Shown piece after piece: positions 11,714 to 25,039 of a DNA stretch of 64,000 nucleotides; within the stretch, counting starts at the first letter, position 1, and every line of letters begins with the position of its first letter. Source of the DNA: Arenicola marina (Eukaryota > Annelida > Polychaeta > Arenicolidae). The stretch covers positions 4,232,823 to 4,296,822 of the forward strand of contig OZ025252.1 of the NCBI GenBank assembly GCA_964019135.1. Direction: 5' to 3'. A program made the position numbers and the translations under genes. The notes under the pieces are model-generated. The model had not been told where the DNA came from and did not search any database. It worked only from the letters and a program-made list of their open reading frames with translations.

Positions 11714-13872
11714 CTCTCTGTCTGTCTGTCTCTGACTCTGACTCTGACTCTGACTCTGACCATGACTCTGTCTCTGTCTCTGACTCTGTCTCTGTCTCTG
11801 ACTCTGACTCTGACTCTGACTCTGACTCTGTCTCTGTCTCTGAATCTGTCTCTCTGTTTCTGACTCTGACGCTGTCTCTGTCTCTGTCTCTGTCTCTGAC
11901 TCTGTCTCTCTGTTTCTGTCTCTGACTCTGACTCTGACTCTGACTCTGTCTCTGTCTCTGACTCTGTCTCTCTGTTTCTGACTCTGACTCTGTCTCTGAC
12001 TGTCTCTGTCTCTGTCTCTCTGTCTCTGTCTCTGTCTGTCTCTCTGTCTCTCTGTCTCTGTCTCTGACTCTGACTGTGTCTCTGTCTCTGTCTCTGTCTC
12101 TCTGTCTCTGACTCTGTCTCTGTCTCTGTCTCTGTCTCTGTCTCTGTCTCTCTGTGTCTGTCTCTGTCTCCGTCTCTGTCTCTGCCTCTGTCTCTTTCTC
12201 AGCCTCTGTCTGTCTCTGTCTCTGTCTCTGTCTGTCTCTGCCTCTGTCTGTCTCTGCCTCTGTCTGTCTCTGTCTGTCTCTGTCTGTCTCTGTCTCTGTC
12301 TCTGTCTCTGACTTTGTCTCTGACTTTGTTTCTGATATTGTCTCTGTCTGTCTCTGTCTGTCCCTGTCTGTGACTCTGTCTCTGACTCTGACTCTGGCTG
12401 TCTCTGTCTCTGGCTGTCTCTGTCTCTGTCTGTCTCTGTCTGTCTCTGTCTGTCTCTGTCTCTGTCTCTGTCTGTCTCTGTCTGTCTCTGTCTCTGACTC
12501 TGTCTCTGACTCTGACTCTGGCTGTCTCTGTCTCTGTCTGTCTCTGTCTGTCTCTGTCTGTCTCTGTCTCTGTCTGTCTCTGTCTGTCTCTCTCTGTCTG
12601 TCTCTGTCTGCCTCTGTCTCTGTCTTTGTCTCTGTCTCTGTCTCTGTCTCTGTCTCTCTGTCTCTGTCTCTGTCTGTCTCTGTCTGTCTCTGTCTCTGAC
12701 TCTGTCTCTGACTCTGACTCTGGCTGTCTCTGTCTCTGTCTGTCTCTGTCTGTCTCTGTCTGTCTCTGTCTCTGTCTGTCTCTGTCTGTCTCTCTCTGTC
12801 TGTCTCTGTCTGACTCTGTCTCTGTCTCTGTCTCTGTCTCTCTGTCTCTGTCTCTGTCTCCGTCTCTGTCTCTGCCTCTGTCTCTTTCTCAGCCTCTGTC
12901 TGTCTCTGTCTCTGTCTGTCTCTGCCTCTGTCTGTCTCTGCCTCTGTCTGTCTCTGTCTGTCTCTGTCTGTCTCTGTCTCTGTCTCTGTCTCTGACTTTG
13001 TTTCTGACTTTGTCTCTGTCTGTCTCTGTCTGTCCCTGTCTGTGACTCTGTCTCTGACTCTGACTCTGGCTGTCTCTGTCTCTGGCTGTCTCTGTCTCTG
13101 TCTGTCTCTGTCTGTCTCTGTCTGTCTCTGTCTGTCTCTGTCTCTGTCTCTGTCTGTCTCTGTCTGTCTCTGTCTCTGACTCTGTCTCTGACGCTGACTC
13201 TGGCTGTCTCTGTCTCTGTCTGTCTCTGTCTGTCTCTGTCTGTCTCTGTCTCTGTCTGTCTCTGTCTGTCTGTCTCTGTCTGTCTCTGTCTGTCTCTGTC
13301 TTTGTCTCTGTCTCTGTCTCTGTCTCTGTCTCTGTCTCTGTCTCTGTCTCTGTCCCTGTCTCTGTCTTGTCTCTGTCTCTGTCTCTGTCTCTGTCTCTGT
13401 CTTTGTCTCTGTCTCTGTCTCTGTCCCTGTCTCTGTCTCGTCTCTGTATCTGTCTCTGTCTCTGTCTTTGTCTCTGTCTCTGTCTCTGTCTCTGTCCCTG
13501 TCTCTGTCTCGTCTCTGTCTGTGTCTCTCTGTCTCTGTCTCTGTCTCGTCTCTGTCTCTGTCTCTCTGTCTCTGCCTCTGTCTCTGACCCGGTTTGTCTG
13601 TGTTTCTGTATCTGTCTCTGTCTATGTTGATCTGTCTCTGTCTCGTCTCTGTCTCTGTCTCTCTGTCTCTGCCTCTGTCTCTGACCCGGTCTGTCTGTGT
13701 TTCTGTATCTGTCTCTGTCTATGTTGATCTGTCTCTGTCTCTGTCTCTGTCTGTCTGTCTCGTTATCTGCCTCTGTCTCTGTCTCTCTGCCTCCCTGTCT
13801 CCCGGTCTCTCTGTCTGTATGTCTGTCTAGTTCACTGTCTTTGTCTCTCGGGCTCTGTCTTAGTCTCTGTGA
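11714..13872. repeat. 2.2-kb TCTGTC/TCTGAC array with higher-order structure
   Basis: Near-pure CT/TG-type array whose basic unit is the hexamer TCTGTC (CTGTCT), with TCTGAC, TCTGGC and TGTC variants. Marker variants show internal duplication: CGTCTCTGTCTCTGCC occurs at 12171 and 12861 (offset 690), and GACCCGG followed by TTGATCTG recurs at 13586 and 13683 (offset 97). The Ser/Leu/Val frames on plus and the Arg/Asp/Thr/Glu frame on minus are repeat translations and not genes. Confidence 0.97.
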
Positions 13873-15817
13873 GTGTGATATGTGCATACGTCACTGTATG
13901 ACTATAGATTGAGCATGTCGTGGGGATGCTTAGCCAACAAACTTCATGGGCGGTATAGCTTAACGATTTTTGTTGCAAACTGTAGTAGTTTAACTACGCC
14001 AATCGAAGCGCCTGGCGAATTCGATATTTGATTAAAACAATGCGAAATGGCGAGTCGCCTTCCTCAAACAAATATAAATAATTATGAGCAGTCAAACTGT
14101 TTTCGCCTCCATGGGTTCAGTCAGCCCGTGTGTGCATGTCTCCAGCGTTGGATGGGGTCTCCGGGTACGAAGACATCAATATAAACTCGCTTCGATTAAC
14201 CATCGGCATTCGTCCTTTCATTTGACAATTTGACTGACTGCTGAGCCTCTTTTCTTTCCCTCTGCTCTCCCCCCGCGCCCCCCCCCCCCCCCCACTATCC
14301 TTTCTGATGGCTGCACAAGCCAGCCACTTCCCACCCACACCCCCTGGCTGACTTGGAATGGCGTTCCCCATGGTTTGTTTTGTGTGAATGGTAAATGGCA
14401 CAGTCGGAGGTTCGATCCGCATGGTGCAATCAATGCCAGTGCAAGCAACCGGAATGTCCTGCTTCCAATCCTCAAGACTTAAAGATCATTAACGCCTATT
14501 ATGCCTAGGTTTTTTTCTTCACCCGCCCCCTCCCCCCCACCCCACCCATCCTCCCTCGGTTACGTCCCTTCTCTCACCCCGGTATATCTCTGCTTCTCCC
14601 CACAGTACCATTCTAGATAGACTGACACATCTCTCATTGTCTCTCCCCACTGAACAAACCCACCCCCTCCGTCATTCTGACCAACTCCACCAACCAACCG
14701 GTAGGGGGGGGGGAAGGGAGGAGGACGTGGGTGTGGAGAGGTCCGCGGGTGGGGGTGGTGGGGGGGGGGTCTTGGGCATCCCCAACACCAGCCTCGGGAT
14801 CCTTGCCAACATATGCAAGAGTGCGGCTATTTAATAGTCGCTCGTTTCCGGTGATTCATTGCAGTTTCCCGCCTTGCGACAACCTGTTGCAGACGACAAC
14901 CGGCAGGCGGAGACCGCGGGGTCCCCGGGACGGCGGGGAGACCGTGGGGTCGCAGGCCCCCCCCCCCCCCTCCCCACTGATACCACCAGGGTCACCACCA
15001 CATAGCCCTCCCTCCTGGCCAACCGCAACATTTTAATCTTGCGACTCGGATCTTGCCAAATAATTGTCTTGAGCCAAGCGAGGCGACAGCTTGGGACTAA
15101 TGACGATGATTTTCATGCCGAAGTACATAGCGTTGAGTGGGTTGGATGGCGGTGCGGTGTGATGGCCATACACTGAGCATTCACTCCCATTGACATTCAG
15201 TGTAACAGTTTACCTGGACGGTAGCCACAGGTTCATACTCATCATCTGAGACTGTCGGGGACCATTATATAGTCGTTTCTATATGATATAGCTTGGACGG
15301 GAATGACAATGGACTAGTGGGTGTAGAGCCAGAGGTTTGTTCCTTGACTAAATGGTCATTAGACATCTTGTATATACTACAATGGCGTTCATTGTCGGCC
15401 AAAGGGAAAGTCGTGCGCCATTCTCAAGCCTTGTCACTCAACTGACCGCTAGGTGGCGCAGTCGACTCCTGTCGAGCGCCATACACGGTATGAGGCATTT
15501 AAACCCCACCGGTACATTTATATCTGTAGCTCTCCAGGCTCTTTGAAAACGACACATAAAGCTTGTCATTTTTGTTAACGTGTCATAAAGCGTTGTAACT
15601 AAATAGGCCTCGCCCGTAATAGGCGATTTGCATGTTTGCGGACACTTTTTATTCATGATAGTAGTTTTGAAAGATAATTATTTGTTGTTTCCACTTGGGG
15701 ATTTCAGGGTATGATAGGGAGGACGGGGTGAGAAGTTTACGGTTTAGCAGATCGTCGGGGTTAGATTTCAGTGAACGGTTGGCATCCTCCCTTGGCCTGG
15801 AGCCGTGGATGTGTGGT
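13873..15817. other. Unique interval, no supported gene
   Basis: Mostly ordinary sequence with a C run at 14278-14294, C-rich DNA at 14523-14560, G runs at 14704-14770 and a C run at 14959-14970. A CTCF-like match CCGCTAGGTGGCGCA lies at 15446-15460. GGTTCGATCC near 14408 resembles a tRNA B box, but no tRNA can be folded around it. Confidence 0.5.
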
Positions 15818-16254
15818 CTACGTCACATATATATGTTGACGTCACACACATTGGGACTACGTCACACACATGTATTAACGTCACGACTATGTGTTGACGT
15901 TACGATCATGGGTTGACGTTACGACAATGTGTTGACGTTACGACAATGTGTTGATGTCACGACAAAGTGTTGACGTCACGACAATGTGTTGACGTCACGA
16001 CAATGTGTTGACGTTACGACAAAGTGTTGACGTCACGACAATGTGTTGACGTCACGACCATGTATTAACGTCACGACCATGTGTTGACGTTACGACAATG
16101 TGTTGACGTCACGACAATGTGTTGACGTCACGACCATGTGTTGACGTCACGACCATGTGTTGACGTTACGACAATGTGTTGACGTCACGACAATGTGTTG
16201 ACGTCACGACCATGTGTTGACGTCACGACCATGTGTTGACGTCACGACCATGTG
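15818..16254. repeat. 19-bp minisatellite carrying a CRE in most units, about 23 copies
   Basis: Unit GTTGACGTCACGACAATGT (19 bp); variants have GACGTTACG, ACCATGT or ATTAACGTCA. Most units contain the exact palindromic CRE TGACGTCA, others the one-mismatch TGACGTTA. The first units (15818-15880) are degenerate (CTACGTCACACACA), as expected at an array edge. Confidence 0.96.
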
Positions 16255-16490
16255 TACGACTTCCATTTGTTTGCGGCTACACATATTCTCAAGTGTTATG
16301 CTTTTATACGCATGTCACTTAAGATCTGTGGTCCGACATACCGTGGGACTAACACGGATGAACCAGACAACCCCATAACATATCGTATATCAGGTAAATA
16401 AATATACGAGTATGACTTAAGAAACATCTTTAAGTCATTGTTTGATACGATCAAACATCTTATTTGGCCCGGTTTAGCCTATGTGCGTTT

Positions 16491-16943
16491 AACCATCCAT
16501 CCATCCATCCACCCATAGATTTCAATCATCCACCAACCCATCCATCCAACCATCCATCCATCCATTTACCTATCCATCCAACTCCCCACCCACCCATCCA
16601 TCAATCCACCCATTCACCCATCAATCCATCCACACGTCCACCCAACCATTCACCCAACCATCCACCCATTCATCCATCCAACCATCCACCCATTCCAGCT
16701 ATCAAGCCACCCATCCATGAATCCATCTATCCATCCATCCACCCATTCACCTATCCATTCATCCATCCACCCATCTATCCATCCATCCATCCATCCATCC
16801 GCCCATCCATCCATCCATCCATCTATTCATTCATCCATTCATCCATCCATCCATCTATTCATTCATCCATCCATCCATCCATCCATCCATCCATCTATTC
16901 ATTCATCTATTCATCCATCCATCCATCCACCTATTCAGCCAAC
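16491..16943. repeat. ATCC tetranucleotide microsatellite
   Basis: About 450 bp of CATC/CATT/CACC tetramers; most regular at 16780-16920 and more degenerate (CACCCATTCACC, CAACCATC) to the left. The Ile/His/Pro/Ser frame over it is the repeat translation. Confidence 0.97.
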
Positions 16944-19900
16944 CACCTATCAACATTTTATTCCGACCCGTATGATGATGTCGAAGTCCGCGCTATCCTT
17001 TGATATATAGGTAGCCTACAATAGCTTTACTTTCGTTATCTCATTATCAGAATACGCATTCAGCGATGTCTTCATTATGTGGCGCTAAAAGCCTACCGCT
17101 TAAATCGTCTCCTCGTCTAGCAAACCCACACCCCACCTGACAACTACCACCACGAAGTTTATCCATTTCCCCCAACACCCAACCCCCACCCCGACCACCG
17201 ACAGTTAAAGTTAAAGCAGTCACGTGATCTCGTCTCCGGTCACGTGACACACGCGGGCCAAGGAGCTTCTATTCTTAACCCCTGTCCAAACAGACCTTCT
17301 ATGAACACCGTGAAGGGGAGGGATGGGTGTGTCTGGGGGAAGGGGGGAGAGGAGATACACGTACAAACATGTAGGGAGGGTGGTGGTGGAGGAGGGGGGT
17401 GGGGGGGGGCTTGAGGGTGCAAGAGATAGAGATGATTACTGTAGATAAAACACGCTCGAACCTGCTCCCCCATTAATGTTTCCAAATCGGATGGGTGGCC
17501 CCACCATCTGCTCGCGTGTTTTTCTTCTTAATTCTTCTTTCGCTTTCGGTCTTTCTCCTCTCATTATACATAGCTTCACCCTTCACAACGCCGGTTATTA
17601 TAATTAATGTCTCGCTTTCATTCTCTTTTGGAAGCCGCTGTATTTCTGTTTAGGTGCATTTTTTTTTACGAAGCTGTAGAGTCATTTAAAAACTGTTAAG
17701 TACCATACTCAGAAGGAGCTGTCCTGCCCCACTATCCATGGCGGCATTGCACTGCACGTATGTAACGTTGTAACTTGCTTTGCTGCGAGGAGACCAGCTT
17801 GACATGTCGTCTAGAGGTCACCTTGGTTCACGAGGAACCACGTGAGGAGACTTCTCTTTCCCTATTATCGTCCTCTTTATTCCTGGTCTTTGTTTTTTGT
17901 TTTTGCCGTCTATCTCTTCCTACTTGTACCCCATATAACGATGGTGCGCGTGTTGATGGCCAATCTCCAGGACTAATCTTATCGACTCGCACCAGGTTAC
18001 AATCTTGCCTTTGACATATGTGGAATATCCAGTCGATTTGTATAACTGGCTACGCCTGTCAACATGTTTGTATACAGCATAATGACTGACTCGCTCTCTA
18101 TCTTTCCTAGTGTCTTTCCCTCTCCTTCTGTCTTTGCAGTCTCTCTTTCTTTATTGCTCTCTCTCCTCTTTGTAGTACTCCGTCTGTCTCTTCCCCCAAT
18201 CTCTCTCGGTCTCCCCCCCCCCCTCTCTTTCTCTCTCTTTCTCTCTCTCTCTCTCTGTCTCCCCATTCTCTCTCCCTCTTCCTCCCTCCCTGCCTGTTTC
18301 TCTGGCCCTCTCTTTCAGTCGCCATTTTGTTTTTGGGTATGTATATATCTGCCGTACGTATCTCTCGCTTCTCTCTCTCCTCTCTCTCTTGGCGCTGACC
18401 CCTAGCCACCCTACAAGTAGCCTACACCACATGCCCCGTCACAGCTGGACCTGTTGTCCCCTCCGTCCGCCATGTTTCTGAATTTTGCTCCTGCCCGCAA
18501 AGGTCACACCTTATGACAACCGCCTCACCCCTTGCGCGGCCCCGTCTTGGAAAGCCATTTGTCACGGCTTTTTGCGCGATCGACACTAACTGTCATTTTC
18601 TGCTTTCATCGATTCCGCTGCGATGCATAATAGAAATTTATCTCTTGAAAATATAGATTTGTTTTTCGGCCAATGGTAACGTACCGTTTACTTCAGCCTC
18701 GCTTCTGGTGGTGGAGGCCATTTCAAGTCGATAGCCGGATATAGACACACACACGCATTGTCTGTCTGACTCGGCGAAGAAAGCCCCCCCGCGCCTCAAC
18801 CTCTCTATAGCGACCTATGTACCTGTACCACTCACTGATCGTCGCTGATACCCACCCCCACCCCCACCCCCTACCACGTCCCCCTACACCACTCCGGTGA
18901 TTCAGTCTCCGACTGCCACAGTTATCGAATTTCACGACATTTCGGCGTCGACTTTACGAGTGGGAGTTGGGGGCGGGGCGGGCGGGGGTGGGGGTGGGGG
19001 GTGGTGGGGGAGGCTGCCGGGTGCATGGGCGAGGGCAAGGGAGAGCGAGGACGTCAGGGATGGTAGACAGGGTGTGATTGGTTGCCCACAGTGACCCACA
19101 GTTACCTCATTACTCACTCACTATATAGTTACTTGGCTATCCACACTTGCTGTCACTTACCAATGGCTACTTACATGTACCTGTAATTAACCTACACTAA
19201 AAACGATATTCTTGTTAATATTTAACTCCTTGGAATACAATCTTGAAGAAAAAGCTGCTTTAAGATTGGCCTACTTTATTGCGTGTCTATAGATTTGTCT
19301 TTCTCGGCTGTCTTGACATGCAACGGTCATCTATACCTAAAACTATAAAATATGACTGCATATGATTTACCACTTTAACAATATTTCTCTCATAAGTTAT
19401 CACATTATTCTAAAATCTTGCGCAATTTTTGAAAAATTGTATTTAAACAGTAATAATTAAATTTCCGTCAAATCCCTTGCCCGGGTCGTAAGCGGTCCGC
19501 TAGATGGCGCTACCGTAGCTAACTCCTTCTCCTGTCTACGAAGAACTAAAAGAAGGACTTATAATTATGTCTCTGTTTATAGTAATGCATTCATATATGT
19601 CTGTGTCTGAAAGTAAAATCTTCTTTACAACAACAACCGTGGAATATAGCTGTCGACTAAATGAATGAGCATCACATGACACCAGATCACGTGATGACTG
19701 CCATCTGACCTGGCGTATAATCATCTCCTGGAAGATACATCGAAAGAGAAAGGGAGAGGTGGAGGTGTGTGTGGAGGGAGAGGCGGGGCGCGAAGGGGGT
19801 GGGTTTGTTTGGGTTTCTAGCGTACAAATACTGGAGGTAATGAATTACGCTTACCTTCCCAGATACTAGCCGATTATCAATACCACCTGATTGACAGGTT

Positions 19901-20356
19901 CAATATGTATTATGATCGGCGGCGGCCAAAGGGTAATCGAAAAATCGGCAGGTTGAGCGATCGAAAATAAGGGTCATTTTTTAATTACTGCTTTTGTCAG
20001 CCACTCTGTCAGTCAACTTTATCTTGATATTAAATATATATATATTAAATATATATATATAAGATATATTCTTTTTGCGTATGAAGAGGAGTCGAGCTAT
20101 TTAAGGTAATTCATGACGTAGACGAGGGATGGTGGTGGCCTCCGGACTAGCATGAGTACCATCAGCCCGTGTCAATGGATGGGTCGTGCTGTAATATATT
20201 GTGGTAACCTTTGAGGTTGGGTAGGGGGGGCAGGGTGAAGCAGGCCAGGGATGCGGGGGGGGGGGGGGTGGAGGGCTGATTGAAGAATCGCGCTGACCGA
20301 ATAGGAAAGTCATCTTATGTCATTTATGTTACATTGAGGGAGTGGGGGGGGGGGGG
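16944..20356. other. Unique interval with scattered low-complexity tracts, no supported gene
   Basis: Contains a G-rich tract at 17310-17415, a CT-rich tract at 18110-18300, GT-rich DNA at 18960-19015, and a short AT palindromic tract at 20029-20070 (two blocks of TTAAATATATATATA). A CTCF-like CCGCTAGATGGCGCTA lies at 19497-19512. No frame shows a recognisable domain. Confidence 0.5.
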
Positions 20357-20472
20357 CATCATCCCTAGGTGGCCTCATCCCTAGGCGGCCTCATCCCTAG
20401 TTGGCCTCATCCCTAGGCGGCCTCATCCCTAGGCGGCCTCATCCCTAGGCGGCCTCATCCCTAGACCCCTAG
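20357..20472. repeat. 16-bp minisatellite, about 7 copies
   Basis: Unit TCATCCCTAGGCGGCC, 16 bp, with TTGG and GTGG variants. It follows directly after a 13-base G run (20344-20356). The next 100 bp (CTAGATCATTAAATGATGA and similar) looks like decayed related sequence. Confidence 0.93.
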
Positions 20473-23400
20473 ATCATTAAATGATGACCCTCAGGTTATT
20501 AAGGGATGAACCTTAGGCCACATTGTGCTACTTTCAATGTGGTTAGATGGTGAACCTGGTATGTCAGTAATTGATTCCTAGGTCATTGGGTACTAACAAA
20601 CGCCATCACTAAACCCCAGTTACTCAACAAATTAATAACATCAGCCCCGAATAAATGCATGAATCGGTGTTTGGTGCCACCTATGTACACCCATTGGCTA
20701 AAACGGCCATAGCATCGCATGGTTAAAAGGTCTTAATCCGACCCATTGTGGCCTACAGCATGGAGGACTCAGCAGCAGTTACCGTGCCACGTCCTGCCTA
20801 TTATATCACGGTGTTATGTTATGACTGCCCAGCGAAATCAAGCGGAACACGTATGTTAGGCAGACAAGCGTCCCTCGTGCCAGGGAGTGGACATCCAGGG
20901 GAGGTGACACTGCCTTCAACGTATGGTCGCCAACACCGGCGGCACGCAAGTGAAAGTTCTGTACGACACGGTTCCCTTGACCGGTGGTCATCATTTGCGG
21001 CCTGATCGACTTCACCCCGACCTTTACCGTCTGGCATGTTGACCATACCTCTCAATCCATCGTCACATAACAGTACTTCATATATTAACGGGGTGCCAGC
21101 CACCCCGGAGCGGAGCTGAGAAAAGCGACCTCGAAATGAAACCTCTGAGGATGACACTTGAAGAATTGTATTTACTCAGTGTATAAAGGCATGCTGCTTT
21201 CATACGGGTGTTGACGGTCAATATGTCGTGCGGTAATAATAGCCGGCCGCCTATTATAGGTGTCGCCCCGGTGGGAGAGTGCGTCTGTAAACAGGCACTC
21301 CCCGCCACGCGACTCCATTGTTTCCCACAAACAGGCCATTACCTCAAAGTGGCCGCACGGTGGCGCGCCGAGCGCCGGTCATCCTATTATTACCAGAACG
21401 AGGCCGACCCCCCGGGGCGTCTTCTTGTCGCGTGTAACTAAGTCACATGACAGATTACGTCACGGCCTCGTGCCCCTTACTGACGCCGTGGCCGGCCTTT
21501 GTTTGGCCGCTCGTTATGAACCCGGTTGAGACAACACTTCCAGGTAGGCCTGCTGACCCCTCCTCTCCCCCCCCCCCCCTCTCCTGGCATCACCCCCTTC
21601 CCACACACACACAGACACACACACACACACACATCTCTCGTGGCACCCCCCCTCCCCCCTCCCTCTTCCTTGCCCCTACACACCTGAGAACGCAACACAT
21701 AAAATCTACTTTTCACGACGGCCGATAAGGCATCGTGCAATTATTACCCAATGCCCCCGGGAATGGGGGGGTGTATAACGCGCATGCGTGGAAGTGGGAC
21801 GCGTAATTGCTGTTGTCACAACGCAGCCACAATGAAGGCATTCTCATACACAAACAACAACCTTGTTTTTTATTCACCTCGGGATTACTCATGATATGTC
21901 ATTCTTTTACGCAGTCCCAGAGGGTGGCGCCACCTTTAATGCTTGAGAATGATTCCGACAATGGTCTGGTTGCGGTCGGTAGAGGTTGCGGTCGCTCGCG
22001 TCTCATATGCTCCTGCTGACGAAAGTCAACTGCGGAGGCGAATGCACTCTCCGCTCCCGATATCTTGAAACAATATTTCCCTGCAGCTTTAGGTTCTATA
22101 TCGATATTAACCTATTCACACTATACTAAACCCTATCATATGTTACATCCGAACCACCCGAACCATTGGCAATGCGACAACGCACCAAACAGTATCAAAC
22201 ATGCAGAAATCATCTTTAGGCGTTCAGGACGATTTTAATGTGTATAGCAGCCGCCACTTTTCCGCATATTACGCAATATCTGTATCTAGTAGTTATATAG
22301 TGGCCTTTACTTTGTTATAGACACCTTTGATATTGGCTATAATTATGGGCGCCAACTCCACAGTTATCTCCAAACTGTATGTAATGTAGAATGACGTGGC
22401 GGAAGAGGGAGGGCGCAATAATGGGTCTTGGATATGAGGGAGTGTGTGTGTGTGTTGGAGGGGGGGGGGGGGGGCAGTGTGGTCGCGCGTCTGCCCACTC
22501 ACTGTACGACAAACTACCCGCTAGTTTTCGGCAAGGGTTCAATTGCCAAATAATTGCAGTTCACAGTAAGGTTACGACATACGATGTCGCTTTGTTTCCA
22601 TAGCTAATTAAAGGGTACATATAAAAGGAGTTAAATTCCGCCGAAAGCGACCGCCACCCCTACCCCTACCCCCCTCCCCCCCCCCCCCACTCTACACCCC
22701 CACCCATCCTACCCCCACAATAATACACTTTGCCGTACTGGCGGGGGTGGACAGTGCGGCGTGTCATGCCATCACTATTAGAAGTACTCCCACTTTTAGT
22801 AGATGTATCTGATCATTACATGGACCCGCCGTATTGGGTTGCAACCCCTGTTACCCCCCCCCCCCCCCCCACACACACACACCTCTCTCTGTCTCTGCAC
22901 TCCTGTATAATCATCTGAATAAGATCGCACACCCGATATCCACGCTAAATTTATGTCGTGTGTCTTTTATGTCCCAAGTAGCTGGCAGGTCAACCATTAT
23001 TACAGAAACACAACATATTGATGTTATTACTGGAGGGGCGTCGGGCTTTGTTCGGCAGTCTGCGTCGTGCTGTCACCGTCTGATTTTATATAAGCTTCTT
23101 TTCATATCTGATATAATGTATTTCACAATTACTTGCAGATTAAATTGTAGACAGCCCCCCCCCGTTCCCCCCCCCCCCTCCTATGGGGATGTATTAAACC
23201 GGGTAATCGAGAAACAAGCGATCTGATGCAGTCTGTCGCAAAAATAAGCTAAATTAGCAAACAAAAATCCCTGCGCCAATCAGAAAAACGACTGCGCCAT
23301 TGTCGTTAGCAAAAATAATGTAAACATGTATATGACAGTTTAATCCCTTCCAAAGATACGAATGTAATTATAAAGCGGTACAAATATTCCTAATGCCGTA

Positions 23401-24887
23401 AAAAAGTTACGCTATTCGCTATTCGCTATCGGCTACCTTTATTTCTATAACCGTGGAAATCCCCGGCACCCCCCCCCCCCCCCATCCTTCCCAACCCCCG
23501 CCCCCGCCCCCGCCCCCACCTGACACACACACGTCCTTACCTAACAATAATAATTACTTGATGGACAGAGAGTTGCCAAGACAGCAGCAGAGGTGCGGTA
23601 TTGGTAAGGATGCCCAATTCTCCAAGATGTTAACTACCGCCAACAAAGTAGGTGCTAACAACGACCGCGTGACCGTATAAAGAAAGACAGCTGTAACAAT
23701 GTCACGAAATTGGTCGGTTCTTTCGTCATGTTTCAGGACTGTGCCCTACGCCGGCCGGTTACGTGTTCTAAATACCGAAAGTAATATTGCGTCTTGTACA
23801 CCGAGCAGCTTTGTTTTCTGGGCCTGGGAAAGGGGCCTGGCTGGCTGTACACGACTGATTCAACAGGCGATTCACGTAATCTACATAACAATTGTCCCGC
23901 GGTATTACTTCTGTACAAACCGAAGCACAAACAAGGCTACAATATGAAGAAAATCCAGGTAATCTACCTGTCAGCATAACATACGGGTCGCAATGATTTG
24001 TGGCACATGTTATTATGCGCGACGGCTAGGACAAGTCAACCACAGAGTCAACATGGAGTTCATTGAATCTTGCTGCTATTATCAACGTTTGTAATTCACA
24101 AATAAGATTCCCATACATTCGCGAGGGACGAAAATAGAATAATTGTATATCATACCCGTAGATTTTTTGCTCCGACGCTATGACGGTAATTTGTATGCTT
24201 GAAACTGAACAGTGAGTTTGTATTTGACGAAATGAAAAGGATTTGCAACATGGTGATTTTTTGGCAGCAAGGCAAATATCTTGGAGAGCTGACTTCGCGA
24301 ATTAATTGATATGCTTTCCGCATACACTGTGCACTGGGGGACCGTCGTCTGTCAAGATGTAGCCAGAGTCAGTCACATCGGCAGGCCGCCAAAGAAAATG
24401 TCGTCTGCTGGGCCGTAATAGTGTCACTTGACGCGACGAGCGCGCCTGCTGCATGTAAATGTCACCAAGGCGACCCACGTGCAAGAAGAAAAGTCTCTAC
24501 CCATTGAAAGGCCGTGTTCCTATGGCCGTTCCCTTGTAAAACTGACGTTATCTGACGGTCTCTAGGGCCGACGTGTGACTAGACGATGACAAGTGACGGA
24601 CGTGGCAGAGGAATCACATCCCCTCGTTAACTGATGACACCATTAGAGCAATATGATGTGACTTATTAGTGTGTGAGTGCGGTGCTTTCGTTGCCTTACG
24701 ACTTTTGTGTAAGATGGTAAAATATAGAATCCTGACTTACGATTCATCCTTTTATTACAATCTTGAACATTATTTCAAATAATTCGGCATTCAACTAGTG
24801 CCTATGACTATGATGAAACTTTAAATGGAAATATCGGCATTATATATCTTTCTTTTGCTTTTTATATTTCATTTCGTAAGTGGCACC
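20473..24887. other. Unique interval without a supported gene
   Basis: High-complexity DNA. Small features: a CA repeat at about 21600-21632; an NRF1-like CGCGCATGCGTG around 21779-21790; a CTCF-like CCCAGAGGGTGGCGCCA at 21916-21932; G/C runs with TG or CA repeats at 22441-22475 and 22857-22882; and a C-rich tract with CCCCCG repeats at 23468-23520. None of the 60-130-codon frames has a convincing protein character. Confidence 0.5.
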
Positions 24888-25039
24888 ACGGTTATACATC
24901 AATTGCGTATAACGGGCCTAAACCTATTTCCCTCCTTACTATTGGCCCAAGTCATTTGTGTCTACGGTTATACAATAATTGCGTATAACGGGCTTTAACC
25001 TACACCCCTCCTTGCTATTGGTCCATGTCACTTCGTATC
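24888..25039. repeat. Diverged tandem duplication, two copies of about 76 bp
   Basis: ACGGTTATACATCAATTGCG begins a segment at 24888 that restarts at 24964 as ACGGTTATACAATAATTGCG. GTATAACGGGC, CCTCCTT and TATTGG follow in the same order in both copies. Copies differ at roughly a fifth of positions, so the duplication is old. Confidence 0.85.

Noticed and set aside
12889..13887. 332-codon Arg/Asp/Thr/Glu-rich minus-strand frame
   Set aside because: Antisense translation of the TCTGTC array.
14370..14430. tRNA-like sequence around GGTTCGATCC
   Set aside because: The only A-box-like string lies a few bases away instead of the 30-40 needed; no cloverleaf.
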